Source: Syngnathus acus
Lineage: Eukaryota; Chordata; Actinopteri; Syngnathiformes; Syngnathidae
Assembly: GCF_901709675.1 (NCBI RefSeq)
Contig: NC_051106.1
Coordinates: forward strand, 5,900,001 to 5,964,000
Direction of reading: 5' to 3'
DNA: 64,000 bases
Shown here: positions 33,134 through 62,329 of the stretch, one piece after another
Position numbering within the stretch: position 1 is the stretch's first letter
Layout: every line of letters begins with the position of its first letter
Notes under the pieces: generated by a model
Databases searched by the model: none
Seen by the model: the letters and a program-made list of their open reading frames with translations, nothing else
What the model was told of the DNA's origin: nothing
Position numbers and translations under genes: made by a program

Positions 33134-36100
33134 AGTTCTATAGTTGAAGGCCTTACAGATGACCTATGCTTCCCCGATAATGAGGCAAATGGATGAATGG
33201 ATCGACTTCATGTAGAAAAACACAAGGGCTAAATAAAATGACAGTTTTTCCAGTTGTGGAGGCAATTAGTTCATGGAGGAAGATGATTGACTGAGCTGAG
33301 AAGCAAAGCCCCTAACATCTCCTCTGCATGTCAAAATCATTGCAATGCATTTGTGCTCGGTCTACATTCTTTGATTCTACTTCCAAGTGAAATTAAAATA
33401 TTAGTAGTGCAGCTGCAGGGAGAAATGATGCGTCAGGCAGGTCTTTGGCAAACGCTTTGACCCTGGCTCAGGTTAAAAATATGCAGTGAAAGCCGGCACA
33501 GTCCTCCGAGGAAAGAAGATCTGGCTTGTGTCGGAGGGACTCGCGACCATGAGAGCGGAGAGATAGAGCCGATATTCACTCACGTCGGGTCTCTCCGAAC
33601 AATTCCGTGTCTGTCTGGAGGCAAGCCGGTCACACCTGAGAGCTTCTGAAGAGCAGCTAGACATTTAGCAGCTGTGTGTGGCTCCCTCAACCCTTTCAGT
33701 ACAGACGCCTCTTAGTGCACGTGCAGGTCATTGTCTGTATATCTAACTAACTATTTGTCAGTCTGCCTGGAGCCGATGCAATCTCTTTTAAAGCTGTAAT
33801 GGCTTCAGCAGGCCCTGAAGGAGGCAGCGAGCAGTGTGTGACGAGAGGTTTGTCTGTGTTAAGAGTAGGGAGGGAGGGGGGGGGGGGGGTTGCGAGTGGT
33901 GTCGGATAATTTTTAAAAGCCCTCAAGTTAACCCGGGTGCAAAGGTTTATGCCTGCCACAAAAGCCACAGGTTCCTCTGAAAGGTGGAACAGCACAGTGT
34001 GGTATCTAGTGACAAAACTGAGAAAAATACAGTGAGTAAAGTAGAGCACAACTCATTACAGTTTGTGGATGTTTTGATGTTTTGCCACTCTTTGCCACTC
34101 TGGAGAAGAACAGAAACTGTGTTCTGAAGTTGGGATTAGTCGTCAACTGAGCTCTTAGCAACCGTGATGTCATTTTTAGTCAACTACAAATGACAAAATG
34201 GCCGCCCCCTGAGAGAGATAAAAACATGCTTACTTAATGCAATATTAATCAAAATGCTGTTTTTGCACTAGTGGGGCTGCAAAGAACAGAATTATATTCT
34301 TCCTGAAAATTGGTGCTGAATTCCAAACGATATGACTCAGAAGCCTTTCAAGTCTTGCTGTGGTTCCACTGCAATTATTCCATTTATACAGCTGCAGTCG
34401 CTTCACAGCATATTTGACTAAACAGAAAAAGAGTTGCCTAAAAATAGTCCAGTTATGTCTTTAGTCTTCACTGAGTGTCTGTGTTTGGATAAATTGGTCT
34501 TGAAGCCACACTGTGGTGTTAGCGCAAGACGTTCTGGTTGTGAGATTCCCATATGTGCTGCTGCATAACATTCCCCATCACCCCCTCCCCTCCCTGTTTT
34601 GACGCTCATCAACAGTCCATCCATCAAACCCGACCTCGCTCGGGATTGTCTTTTTTCACCCCGCCCATGCCCCTCTGTCTTCCCTTCCAAGCAGGCCGAA
34701 ACCCTCAATAGCCTCGCTATTAATTTAGGCCTTCACCGCTGCTGCTAAACGTTTCCATTTCATATATAATTCCAACCTTCCTCGAGTGTCCTCCTCCTCC
34801 TCTTCCTCCCAGCCACTCTTCCCTAACTTTTTTCCCTTTCTCGCTGCAGCCCACAACTTCTGTGGAGCATCTGGAGTTTCCCCCCTCTTTCAACTGGCTG
34901 GGACCTGAGGGCAGGGCCTGTTGAGGATCAAGAGTGTGTGCATGCGTGTGTGCGGGTAGGTCTACCACTGCTGTTCAAATCAAAGTGCCTTTTGTTGCAT
35001 GCTCTGGAATCCCCTCCGTCACACCTCGGCCCTTTCTCAGTTGGGGGGGGGTGGTAGGGGAACTCTTGCTCCCCAGCCAGAGGGGAACTTCCTCCTCCTC
35101 CACACTTAATCTACTAGAAATACATCCTGTGAACCCCCCTCCAAGTTACAGAATTATACAGAAAATGCATAAAATGGATTCAGGATTTTGCGGCGTCTTC
35201 AAAAAGCATAAAGTTGACTCATTCTCTGTCCAACGAACCATATGTGGTTACTGGGATGGGTGTTTAAAATGAGCAGAGAAATTTAATTATTGTCCCTTTT
35301 CCGTTGCGATGGCTTTTACTAAGCTTGCCATGACTCGAATGTTTCTCTTCTCACAAAACCAAAGACTATTTTTAGCGTTGAGATTTTTATCATACTTTAT
35401 ATGGCTTGAAAAAAATTGTTTCACAGACGTCTGTGATGCAAGTGTAAAAAGAAGTTAAGCGTTAATTCTTATCCAGGTAATTCGGTATCCAAATTGGATG
35501 GCCGGATAGGGAATAGTAAAAGTCCCCAAAGACAAATTGTCTTTTAATACTCTTCAATAATTCTCTGTGTAAAATGTAAAAAGTACTTTAACGAGTGTCC
35601 CGTAAAGGTTCATTGCATCCTACAAGCGCTCCAGTTTATTAAAAGCGGTCAACAAAACGTCGACGTCCATAGTTGCAACTTAACATCGTCTTAAGTGCTG
35701 TGGCCCGAATGTCCGGAATGCGCTAGAAATTAACTCAGTGACTCGCTACAATTGTAAAAGCAGCAATTGTTTGTGTACTCTGTGTCTGTGTTTGGGAACA
35801 ATGAAGTGAAGCATCACGCCCCCCCCTCCCCTCCCGACCTCCCACCCCGCTACTACCACAAGTCCCCAATTAGGGTTCTGCCCACAACGTCATAAAACAG
35901 TTAGCGGATTCATTCAGAGGCTGTTGGATTTAACACTATTAAGAGTTCATTAGTTGCTGCGTTCACTGCCGTGAGGTCATTAACAAAGAGTCATTAATGG
36001 GCTCCGTTTCATTTGGATGAATTGCGTCCCCTTTGGCTAACGCCTGTAAAAGCGCGATAGGTATTTTGTTTTATTTTACGCCCAGCCCATTTCAGCTCTT

Positions 36101-38298
36101 AGATGTGGCATTTGATGTCCAATAAACTCCGAGTGCAGGTTTTAACTTTTAGATGCAGCTCATATAGGAATAGATTAACAGTCTTATACGGAGGCTTCTG
36201 GTTCATTTGCACTCTTGATACTAAGGCAATAAATGTAAAGGTTCTTATACTGTTGAAAGAAAAAGCATTATAATCTGCATTTGTTCAACTCTTTTGGCGT
36301 AACAGAGGAGAGCATTTTCAGCCGCTTAGTCACAATCTCATTTTTACACTTAATTTTCACTCAATTTCACGCTTGTTGCCTTTAGCTGACCTACTTTCTT
36401 ACCAACATGTGAAAATCTCTATGTTGTGTGATTTAACAACAACAACAACAGCGGAACATCCAAGGGCAAAAATAATTCGTTCCGGGTCCGCTTTAGAGTT
36501 GTTTGGATTTTCCAAAACATTTTTTTCCCATAGAAGGTAGTGCTATTAGAATAACTCTGTCCAGACTGCGTGAGCACTTTATTTATTGAAAAAAAAAAAC
36601 TCCACCAGGCCTCACTTCTTAAAGCCACTTATCTAACACAACCCATATTGTATTTTATAAACATATGTTTACATTTTCTGTGTGTTTAAATATGTCTAGT
36701 TTTTATATTTTTTATGCTGGCAATTTTTGTTCAAACATGTTTACAATAGCGTCAAAAAGTAAGTTCAAATGTCTTAACTGAACCACGGGATATTATCAGA
36801 ACCAAAGTAATGCATTTGGGGCAGACTGTCTATTTGCCTTGGCAAAAGAGGTCGAAAGGTCCTGACAGGGTGAAGGTTGGGGTTATGTTTGGAAAGGCCC
36901 TCCAGCTCTTCTGCAAACAATTGCAGCAGATCAAACAGAGCCAGGGTGCTGTGCGACAACCAGACCTGGTACTGGGGGGAGGTGGGGGCAGGTCTGGTGC
37001 ATAGATAATAGCCTCCCTTCTCCTACACACTTCTTCTTCTCTGGTGTTGTAGCTCGAGATTAGCTTTGTGTGCCAGCACTTAAGACGTAACCTCTGCGAC
37101 ACTGCCGTTATTCCTTGGACATGCTTACCATCTGACCCCTCTCCAGTCACACGCTGCATTTTTCTCTCTTGCCATAATCCTCTCAGTCAAGTGACAATGG
37201 GTCAGCTGAGGGCTCTCAAGGACCGCTGAATGGCGTTTGGAAGAATAGTTTTACTCTTTATTAACTTAAAATGGTCATAAAAGAAAATAAAAAAATCATG
37301 TTACATCGCTTGTTGATAAGCGCTAGTTAGCAAACGTGTTCCCACGTTTTTATCATTTTTTGTCTTTTTTTGTTTTTTTCATTCACACAACACATCTGTG
37401 TTTTGGAAATCTCATTAACAGATTTTTTTTTTTTTAAATGACAAAAATGGACATACTTGTTTTTCACAGGACAGCACCAATATTTAAAAAGGGCAGTTTG
37501 CACTGTTGTGGGTGTGAACACAACTGACCTCATTTGCCACCAATGGTACTGGCACGTCTCGTTCCCTCACGCACTCATATTTCTCCTGAAGACATGTCAA
37601 GAAAAATACAGACAGCGTACCCTCTCTTTATTGTCTTTTAATTTTCTTAACATGCATGACTGACTGGTATTGACGTGTAGAAACAAATACTCCATTAAGA
37701 TTATTTGTTCAAATGTGACTTGGCTTTGGATATTTTGCTGGTATGTAGGCCATAGGAAAAAGAAAGAAAGCCAACCACGCAATCGGGAGCTGCTTGTTTA
37801 TTTGGTTCTAGCGCCTCTCACAGGAAATTTCAGTTACTACAACTTGAACATATTGAAGTAGAGTCATGCCAGGTTTTGGTGAAACTATTTAGCAAATTGG
37901 AAAAAAAAAATTCACATTAAATACGCTATTACTTAATTAAGGATATAAATTTATAACTTGGCTTTTATTTGAACGATGCAAACGAAATCATTAAATGTTT
38001 GTCATACCTAAGCGAAATAATATCCCAAGGGAGGGGCTGTTGGTGACACATTTACTCTCCAATGGCGTAGAATGTGACATTTGATCGACATGTGCTTAGG
38101 CCACTGCTGATTCTGTGCATGGAGCTAAGAGCGAAAGTAAGGAGAGAGAGAAAAAGAGAGGGAGTGCTGGTGTTGGGTGGGGTGGGGAGGGGGGGGGACT
38201 GAAGTATAGTTAGAAAGTTACAACAGAGCGAGGGACTCAGTGTGGGAGATATTAAAAGTTAAAGGCCACAACAGTCACTGGTGGTGCTTTCTGCAGCC
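33134..38298. other. Intergenic DNA between pkdcc and eml1
   Basis: No coding sequence is supported. Short G/C homopolymers occur at 33880 and 35047. Any cis-regulatory elements for pkdcc or eml1 would need cross-species alignment to see. Confidence 0.45.
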
Positions 38299-38326
38299 AT
38301 GTCTGACAGTGAGGGGCTTCCACTGG
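38299..38326 (+). other. eml1: Candidate alternative first exon of eml1
   Basis: A CTGCAGCC-ATG-T context starts the short frame MSDSEGLPL, followed by one extra G and a strong donor G|GTAAGT. The exon ends in phase 1, exactly the phase of the recognised first exon (42643-42709), so it could splice to 48918 and give MSDSEGLPL-DDSASAS. It could also belong to an unseen gene. Confidence 0.4.
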
Positions 38327-41300
38327 GTAAGTCAACAAACAGTTGGTCTTTATGTGTCACCGAAAGATGAAATATCTGTTTAGACTTCTGCATTTTTCAA
38401 CTTATGGGAATGTGTGTTGCAAAGGGGAGGAAGGAGGGGGCTCATTCTGTTTTCGGCACCCGGCAAGTATTCATCTGGTTTGGTTTTGCCCCTTATATGG
38501 ACACTTGGACTCTTGAAGGCATTTCCCAGTCGAGGATGGACGTTCCGCTTGTGTCGAAATGTTGATTATGTGCTGTCAGTCTCGCTAAACTGTGAGGAAG
38601 ACTTATGCATGGGACTTGGCAGCTCTTATGTGATCTGATTAGGAGAGATGTGAGAAAAAGATGAGTTGCACTTGCAAGTGATTGCTTGTGTGCGTGGAGG
38701 AAGGTTAAATTCCCACAAAGAGCAGCCAAGTTGAACAGGAGAACTAAATCTCTTTGTGCCCTAGCTGGCAGATTAACCGCAACAATCATTTGGGAATCGA
38801 AACTTTGCCTCTTGGCTTATAGTTTCTCTCAGCCTTTCACTCAGGCGTTGACTCATGTTTCCTTCTGTTGCCACTTTTCTCGATTAGCCCATCCATCTCC
38901 CCCCCCCCCCCCCTTTATTCTCACAGCAACTCCATTTACAGTGCAAAAGCAATGCAAGTCTGTCTATTTTATTTCTTTACTTACTCTAGTTGTCAGGCAT
39001 TTATTCAAATGTAGGTCCTTATTTGTGTGAATGCATTTGTATATATTTTCCCCCCAGTCTATTTGCGTTTATTTGTTATTGAGAGCTGTCTACATTTAAA
39101 TAATCTTGTTTTTATATCTTTGTTACTGCTGTAACGTGACGGTAAATCTTGACAAGTGAGCTTTAAATAGCTTGAAAAGTAGCTAGATAGATGAATTTAA
39201 AAAACAACAACTTTTTTTTATAATTATAACAACAACAATATATATCGGGACATATAGGTTTTATGACGTCAGAGTGCAGGTCGCGTTCCACATTTTTGAG
39301 TTTGGAGTTTCAGCAGCGGTTCCCTCGTACACCACCAGGTGGCAGTGTAAACTGTGCCTGTATGCGATTGTGTTGTTTAATGCGTGTCTGTTGAATTGAA
39401 GCTGTAGTAAACCAAGTCTGGACATTTTAAGGAATTGCTTGAAGAAGATGTAAATTCCAGAAAATGTCCAATGTTAAATATTCGTATATTGAATGGATAT
39501 ACGACTTGAGTCATAAAGCAAGAACATTTGGTAAAGCTGAAACTGTTACTCCTCCCAACCAACTGGATAAAATCTGTGGAGAAGGACATAATGGTTTCCA
39601 CAGCAGTTTCTTTTCGACTTTATTGATTTCGGGTTCGACTTGCTCTGACTTTGAAAGGATAAAGAAGAGGAGTGCATAAAATCAAACAAAGGCTTCTGAT
39701 TTATAACACAAAAAGAACTCAATGCAAGGCAACATACAGCGAGTGCTGCGTGAGGACATGTCACGTTCATCTTATGCAGAGAGGAGAGAAAAGGTTGTTC
39801 AGGAAATAGGGGGGGATGTTTCAGCAGCCATGTCGGATGTGATTAATGTTGCCACTGCTTGAGAGAGCGCAGTCTTGTACTCTCCGACATATATACCGTG
39901 TGAAGATCCGTACCGTACAAAAAGATCGAATTTCTTGCTATGAAATGTTTCTTCATTCTTTCCTCCACCATCTTTGTTCTTGTTATTCAGAGAATAATGT
40001 CTTGTAAAAAATGATTCATCATAAAATTGTTACAGTCTTTGCCCAAATGTAGTGTTTATCTAAATCACCGAAGCTTCAGGTGGGATTAATTCATGGTGTA
40101 AACCAGCCCAATAACCAGGACAGCACACAGATGGTGGCTGGATCAACCAGAGGATTGACCTTGTTCCCTCCTTCGTTCTGGATTTGGTTGTTTAATCCCA
40201 ACCCAATGGCAGACTGACTGATCATGTGTGGAATTTAAAGGACGTCAGCATTTTTTTTTTCTAAAGAAAGAAAACAAATCTGCCCAGTTTGATTGCGGCC
40301 TTCGAGAGCGTCTTGCGAGCTAACGTTAAATATTTAATGATTTTCACTCCGATCATTTACATCCAAAATATACTTATCCTACTTGTTCTAATAGTAATAA
40401 TAGAGTTGCTTTTTGGTATCTTTCAGACAGAATGTAATTTAATTAAGATTTGATCCCAATTGAATTTATTTGGATTATATGCCCCATCATTTACATTATT
40501 TTCTCTATTTTGACTCGCTATTGTTGTTTGTAGTCATAATACAAGGTGTGTGTGTCGGGGAGGGGATGGTGGTTGTTGTGCTGAGTCATGCAGAAGCAGA
40601 GATCCAAATGTTTGATAACACAAGCAAGTGTTCTGGTACGTCTCAAATGGATCTTGTGGTCTACAAATGGCTTTGGACGCTCTCATGTGAGTTAGGTACG
40701 TGCATTATTTGCGACTAGAAGTGGGATATCATTACAAACAATGTTTATTTGCTAATCGTATGTGGGAGGGGGGGTAGCCACAGGGGAAACAGTGGGGAGG
40801 GGAGGGCCCGAAGCGGTCGTGATCCCACCACCTGCCACCCACCGTGTGTCGTTGGTTGGGGGACAAGCAGGGGTGGCGCTGGCGGTGTTAGCGAGTAGAT
40901 CTGATGCTTATCCTGATTCCAAATGTGCGCCAGAAAGAGATTTACAATAATCTGAGCCCCTTTTAGACAAAACATGGCTGACACAACAAAATCCAGTGGC
41001 ACGTTTATATCCGACGTATTAAATCCACCGATCTGAATGTAAACACTTCCGAGACTTCAAATCACGTTTTATCCGAAAACGCGTTCCACTTTATTTGTCT
41101 ACTTTAGATGCACAAATGTTGTAACGGTCAAGGTTTAATCCTGCTTTGCTTCAAGTGGCTTCTCAAATGTAACAAACTACTTAAATTCTCAACAACTCAC
41201 AAAGGATACTTTGTTTTGCCCCCCCTAATCCTCTCTGCTACACAGCTGATGAGATTTGCACGTCTGGATGACTTTGTGTAATAACATAAGGACCAGCTAA

Positions 41301-42642
41301 GACCATTTTTAAATTAAAACCAAAAATCAATACTCTATTTATAGCCAAACCTTCTAGATGTTAAGTGATTTTAACCGTAGCACTTGATCTGTACAATTGT
41401 CTCACACTTCTAGCGTAAAAGGAGGCCACAGACACGGTCGACTTGATTATTTTTTTTTCCCAAGCAAGCTTGAATTATAAATAATGCATTGCCACCTCTT
41501 CTGAGACATAAAACCCCCATTCTGAATTAGGAAGCACTCAGTTCAAACCCCTTTCCCCTCAATAAACTCCCTCCCTGCTCACTTTTTAATTTGCTCCCCC
41601 CCCCCCCCCCCCTCCTGCAAGCCCTCTTTTTTTGTTTCTATTCCTGTTCCACGCTCCCCTTCCCCCCTCCATCCCATTTATTTCTCTTTCTTCTATAGCT
41701 CACTCTCCCTTTCAGTTTTCCCTCCCACCTCTTGTCCTTGTTTTAGGGATTCCTCAGTATTTGCGAGGTCTGCAGCAGACGATAAGACACGCAGGCAGAC
41801 AACAGAATGGTAATCTGCTTGAGGCCGGGCGGCGACCCCGGAAATGAACGTTTGGCTGCGACTGACTTATGGGCTCGCTGTGCTGTCCTCATGTGACTTG
41901 ATGATGCTATGCTTATGTCACTCCAGCCAAAAAAAAAGAAAAAGTTGACTCTACACACTCCAGAGTTTGGCCAATCAGAAGCATGACCTTCCACTTCTTT
42001 TATGATGATCCCTTCCCGTGTCTTCAATTTCCCCTTTTCTAATCTAATGTCATGTTTCCCTTCCACTCATCTGCTCCACCTTGTTCTAAATCACTAAGCA
42101 AAGAAGAAACAAGCCATCCCACAAGCTCCGCCTCCACCGAGCTTTGACTCGCTTGTGCTGTGTGACAGCGGGAAAGGCTGGGCTCTCCCTAGCATTATCT
42201 AAACACACACATAAGCGCGCAGCCACGAAGCAAACGCCTCCGAAAGCTGTTTTTTTTCTGCTAGAGATCAGCGAGAGCGAACAGCTGCTGAGGACAGACG
42301 AGAGAAGGAGGAGGAGGAGGAAGAAAAGCAACCTCTTGAACTTCTTTCGGTCCAGTTCAGTCAGTCTTCAGGGAGAGAGCGTTCTCTTGGAGTTTCTTTA
42401 TATTAGTATTATTTTATTTTTTCCCCCACCCACCTATGAGAGAGAAGAGGGAACTGGAGTTCATGCAAGTGAATGGGTTGCCATGGTTACACACCCAGGG
42501 AGCCTGACCCGCTCAGAATGAATGGAGGGAGAGCCAAGTGAAACGATAAACTAGGCAAAGGGAGTCACCGGAGAAAGAGAGAGTGACGGAGAGACGAGAG
42601 GAGAAGCGGCGGATAGCAGAGGAAGTGGAGCAGCGTGTGAGA
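38327..42642. other. Spacer upstream of the main eml1 start
   Basis: No coding sequence is seen. There are C-runs at about 38900 and 41597-41612 and AT-rich stretches. The last ~500 bp (about 42140-42642), GA-rich near the end, are probably the promoter and 5' UTR of the main eml1 transcript. Confidence 0.45.
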
Positions 42643-58395
<15,753 letters not shown>

Positions 58396-60050
58396 GCGAT
58401 AAGACTCGGAGCATGGATTTCCCTCTGACGGTGCTCACTCCAAACGGAAGCAAAACCCGACTGCACTACGAAGGAACCGAGTGAAATGCCTAATTACGTG
58501 GATCTTGACTGAGGTGAATCTACATAGGGTTTTCTTTGCGGGTCTGCTTTCACTTCCTTGGTGAGATGAGCTGGTGAAGTGTGATGTGTTGCTTCGTGTT
58601 TTCTCCCTATTTTTATTTTCATTCAATCGCACTACATGTAAGATCCCTCCAATTTACTGAAGTCCAGTGTTCCCATCCTCAATTGAGCCATGGCACATAC
58701 AGTACGCAGCAGATCTGATCACCTCGTACAGCACACTGGTTCAAAATCACTGCTGAGATGAAAAATCCAAATTTTAAAAAAAGAACCAAAGGCTCCGAGT
58801 TATGACACTATTTGTGCAATTGCGCACGCTCTTAAAATAGCTTATGGACTGACCTTACATTAATCAAGCCAAATCAAAGAGGAGGATTAGATGGAAAACT
58901 ACATGAAACGTTTTTTTTAGTTAATTTTCTGTTGTATTAAACCACTCAGGAAACTCAACCCTTCCCGTGACAGCAACACAAACATTGGACTCAACTAAAT
59001 ACCTTTTTACTATCTGGGGGAATTCTTAATAAGCAAACAAATATTACTATGAGCTTTTTGGGTTAAATGTCTTTGGACTTTTTAAAACAGCTCTTCTGGG
59101 ATTAGATATTTACTTTGAGTATTGCATGGCGGACTGGATAAAACACTCTTGCAGGGCCTTAGGTTCCCCACCCCTGACCCTAAAGTCATCTTGCTAAATT
59201 GCACTTGATTTATTTATATGCATTTACACATCAGATTTTTCAACTTAAAGGACATTAGCACTACAAAAAAAACACTAACTAGTGAGTTAGTATTTTTGCT
59301 TTCAAATGTCCTAAAAAGACATTTAAATTGAACTGTTTATTACCAACAGAACTACTTTTTTTTTTTTTTTTACATAGAGCCTAATTTGGGGAGTAAACGG
59401 TGATTTTTTTTTTTCATGAGGGTGGGGGGAGTGAAAATGCCACCTGCAAGCTAATCCACAACATGCTTGTTTTTGTTGGAAGCATGAGACCGTATCACTG
59501 TAACTGCTTAATGTGCTCCTCCACAGTGCACACTCAGTCAAGGCAACATATGAATTCAACGTGATTTTCTTTTAAATTCCCACAATTGAAGAAATGACAC
59601 ATTCAGTCTAAGTCATTAAGCTTTCCAAGAACTACCAGTAGTTTTTTTTTTTTTCTCAACCCTTTGATCTGTGAATCATCTATTGTACAGGTACATTTCA
59701 CACTCAAAATGTTGTTTGGAAATTGGGTAAAAAAAATTGGCTTGATGATGAGGCTAGCGCTGTGAACTGAAATTTGTCTTCCTATGATGCACCCGGATCC
59801 GCAATTACCACTGAACGTTTAACATTTGTCTGACAGATAAAACCAAATAAACCTCCTAGGATTCTGTGCAAACTAAACGTCTCTGATTCACATTTGTTTA
59901 AAACATCCCATATCTGTCATTGTTTGAGTGTGCAGTGAACCCTTGCTAAAAACCCATTCCCAGTTTGTAAACCATGAATTAATCAGATGGAAAGCAACTA
60001 GATATATACTTGTAGAATTTACTCTATTTCCTTTTTTTTTTTTTTTTACT
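58396..60050. other. eml1 3' UTR and spacer
   Basis: This non-coding stretch follows the eml1 stop. It has several poly-T tracts (59348, 59406, 59642 and 60032 regions). No further gene is seen. Confidence 0.5.
59846..59851 (+). terminator. eml1: Probable eml1 polyadenylation signal
   Basis: AATAAA lies about 1.45 kb past the eml1 stop codon. No canonical hexamer closer to the stop was noticed, so the 3' UTR may be about 1.5 kb. Confidence 0.4.
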
Positions 60051-60599
60051 TTTTTTTGAAAGATTCGCGAATGGTTAATCGCGAATAGGCGGGGGTTAAC
60101 CCCACTGCATAATTCGCAAGGGGCGGTCTCAATTCTTGCCTGCAGTTACGTGTCCACGCCACCAGTGGTCGGCATTGAGCCGACTCCTCCGCACGCCGCA
60201 TTGTAACCTTGCCAAATCTCTCCGCCTCGCGCCTCTCACAAACCAACAACACTCCGAATGGGAAGAAAATATGGCGTGACGGAGGCGGCGTCCGCTGACG
60301 ACCACTGTTACCCGCCTGGTAGCCTGCTTCCGAGTGAATAAGATAGAATAGAAGACAAAGAACATGGATGTTAGGACACGCCGCGGCGCGCGTGTGCAGC
60401 CGAGACGCCGGAGCACAAAGCGGATGGGAGAGACAGCCTGAAGCCGTAGCACGCCTCATCACATAGCCCCTTAAAGCACGCTTTTTTTCCACGTCTGTGA
60501 AGCCTGATTGACTTGTTTTATAGTATTTTTGCTCATATAAACGGCGAAAGCACTTCCATCGGCTTCCTCGTCGTCGTCGTGTGAAGAATAGACGGCGAC
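60051..60599 (+). promoter_or_regulatory. evl: CpG-rich promoter and 5' UTR of the evl-like gene
   Basis: CpG dinucleotides become frequent from about 60060 to 60600 (for example CCGCGGCGCGCG near 60380), contrasting with the AT-rich flanks. The region ends in a (CGT)n stretch just before the ATG at 60600. It looks like a CpG-island promoter. Minus-strand ORFs here are by-products of GC content. Confidence 0.5.
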
Positions 60600-60604
60600 A
60601 TGAG
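60600..60604 (+). CDS. evl: evl-like first coding exon (partial gene)
   Basis: ATGAG is followed directly by the strong donor GTAAGC. Ena/VASP family genes start with just such a five-nucleotide coding exon (Met plus two bases of Ser, continued downstream as MSEQ… or MSET…). The next coding exon, with the EVH1 domain, is not within the window. The position just downstream of eml1 matches the human EML1-EVL order. EVL binds actin-regulatory proline-rich ligands and promotes filament elongation. Confidence 0.55.
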
Positions 60605-62306
60605 GTAAGCTAATCCCACGCGCCCTATTTGACGCGTCATGACGAATGAACATTGACTCTTCAGATACATTCTCAGCCTTAGCATCAAATATATTGTGAC
60701 CAGAAGCTTGTGGGATGTATTACTGCATCAACATTAATGAACTACAGCACATCGTCAAAGGGTGGTGTGTGTGTGTGTAGGGGGGGAGGTCTTCGCCGCC
60801 CACTCCCCCAGTCTAATTTGTCTCTTTCCTCTAATTTAGTCTCCCCCAATTGTCACGGTGGGTCCGCACCCCAATTGTTACAGATGCAGCTTTAAAAATC
60901 CCCCAAGTAGTCATGGCAACGACAGCATCACTGACTATGCACCAGGTGGTACGGTGGTGGCTGCAAAGGGAGTGAGAAGCACGCATGCAGTGAAGTAGAC
61001 CAAGAAGAAGAAGAAAGAGGAGGTGTTTATTCTGGTGGTTGCCAGGCAGGTTAGGCAGCCCCCCTCGCCTCCCCTTTCCCGATGACACACAGTCACACAT
61101 TTACCAAAGCTCATCTCCTCGTCTGCCTCCATCATCTAAATTTGCAGGGGCCCCAAAACCTCCAGCCCGACTTCATGGAACTTCTATTTCCAGTATATGA
61201 GCCTCCCGCCTGTAGTTGAACTCTCGTGGGTGTGTGTACAGGCGCAAATGTTCGCTTGACTGCTTCAAGTTCAACGAAGCAGCTCAGATTTGGAGCTTTT
61301 TTTAGCTGGTTTTACACTGCTCGGTTAAAGAGAGGCAGCATGATGGTTGAGTTGTAAAAGTGGAAAGAAAACCCATTCAAGTCGTTTTTTCGACATGACT
61401 GCTTCCTTTGTAGCATTAATGCGAGTGTTAGTTATTTTTAGGCAGAGTGCTTTTATGGTGCTTCTCTGTTCTTGGCCTCTTTCACTCGGCTTGTGTTTAT
61501 ATGTGTGTGAGTTTAGTTTGGAAACGGGCGCAAAATGACATGCGCTCGTCCTGTCCTGTTAATGCAGACTGACCGCTGCGGTGAAGTACTAGCTGACTCG
61601 TGAGTCTCGCCTTCGGATGCTGCGCCATCAACAAAGTACACCTGCGCCGGTCCTCCTGTCATTTCATTGACAGGTTCAGTCAAAGTTCAAAATGGCGTGT
61701 TATTGAAGTAAATAGGATTTGAAGCTCTATGACAATTCCTGCAATTCAATTCATGACATGACAAACTACAAAAAATGGACAATATTTACTGCAGAGGAGT
61801 CGATTAATCGTTGCACGTCTAATGCTAACAACAGGACTGCTAACAGAGGAGCTAGTATACAAAAACACACTCAGTGTTGTGATTTATTTGCTGTATTTAG
61901 CAACTTTACCGTGTGTGTTCCTCATCCCCGGCAGAAACCGATTCTCACAACAACATTTAAAAGGAAACCAAAAAAAAAAAAAACATGGAAGCAGAAAGTC
62001 AGCGTTCCACGCAAACCAATGGAACGAGATGACTGGTCTTTGCCGGGCACGTGTTGCCTTCTCTCTCTCTCACTCTCTCTCTTTCTCTCTGGCTTGCATT
62101 CCTTTCCTCTCGTCAGTCACAACGGTCCTCTTAACAGCGTCTCTGGCTCACTCGGCTTTTTCGAGGATGTGAAGAAGGGAAGCTTTGACGCCGGCAGCAT
62201 GCGTGACGCTCTCTCCTCTCAGATTAGCACCTCAGCCGCTCCTCCGTAATCTCCTCCTTTACACCTCCCTCCATTCTTTGCCCCGAAGGACCGGCTGGCC
62301 GGAAAC
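60605..62306 (+). other. evl: evl-like intron between the two first exons
   Basis: No coding exon is recognised. It probably also contains the promoter of the second first exon, with a CT-rich stretch at 62058-62090. Confidence 0.45.
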
Positions 62307-62329
62307 ATGTATTCCTTGGATGATTTCGG
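62307..62329 (+). CDS. evl: evl-like alternative first coding exon (partial gene)
   Basis: The 23-nt exon ATG TAT TCC TTG GAT GAT TTC GG ends at donor G|GTAGGG in phase 2, the same phase as ATGAG at 60604. It encodes MYSLDDF, paralleling the human EVL alternative start MFAFEEF in length and in its hydrophobic/acidic pattern. A pyrimidine-rich stretch and a GGAAAC-ATG context precede it. The agreement in length, phase and pattern supports both evl exons. Confidence 0.55.

Noticed and set aside
60046-60492. 148-aa minus-strand ORF
   Set aside because: It lies in the CpG-rich promoter/5' UTR of the evl-like gene and shows no family similarity.
61719-62249. 176-aa ORF just upstream of the second evl-like first exon
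   Set aside because: Mixed low-complexity content (poly-Lys, Leu/Ser from CT repeats) with no recognisable domain; it is probably intron and 5' UTR.
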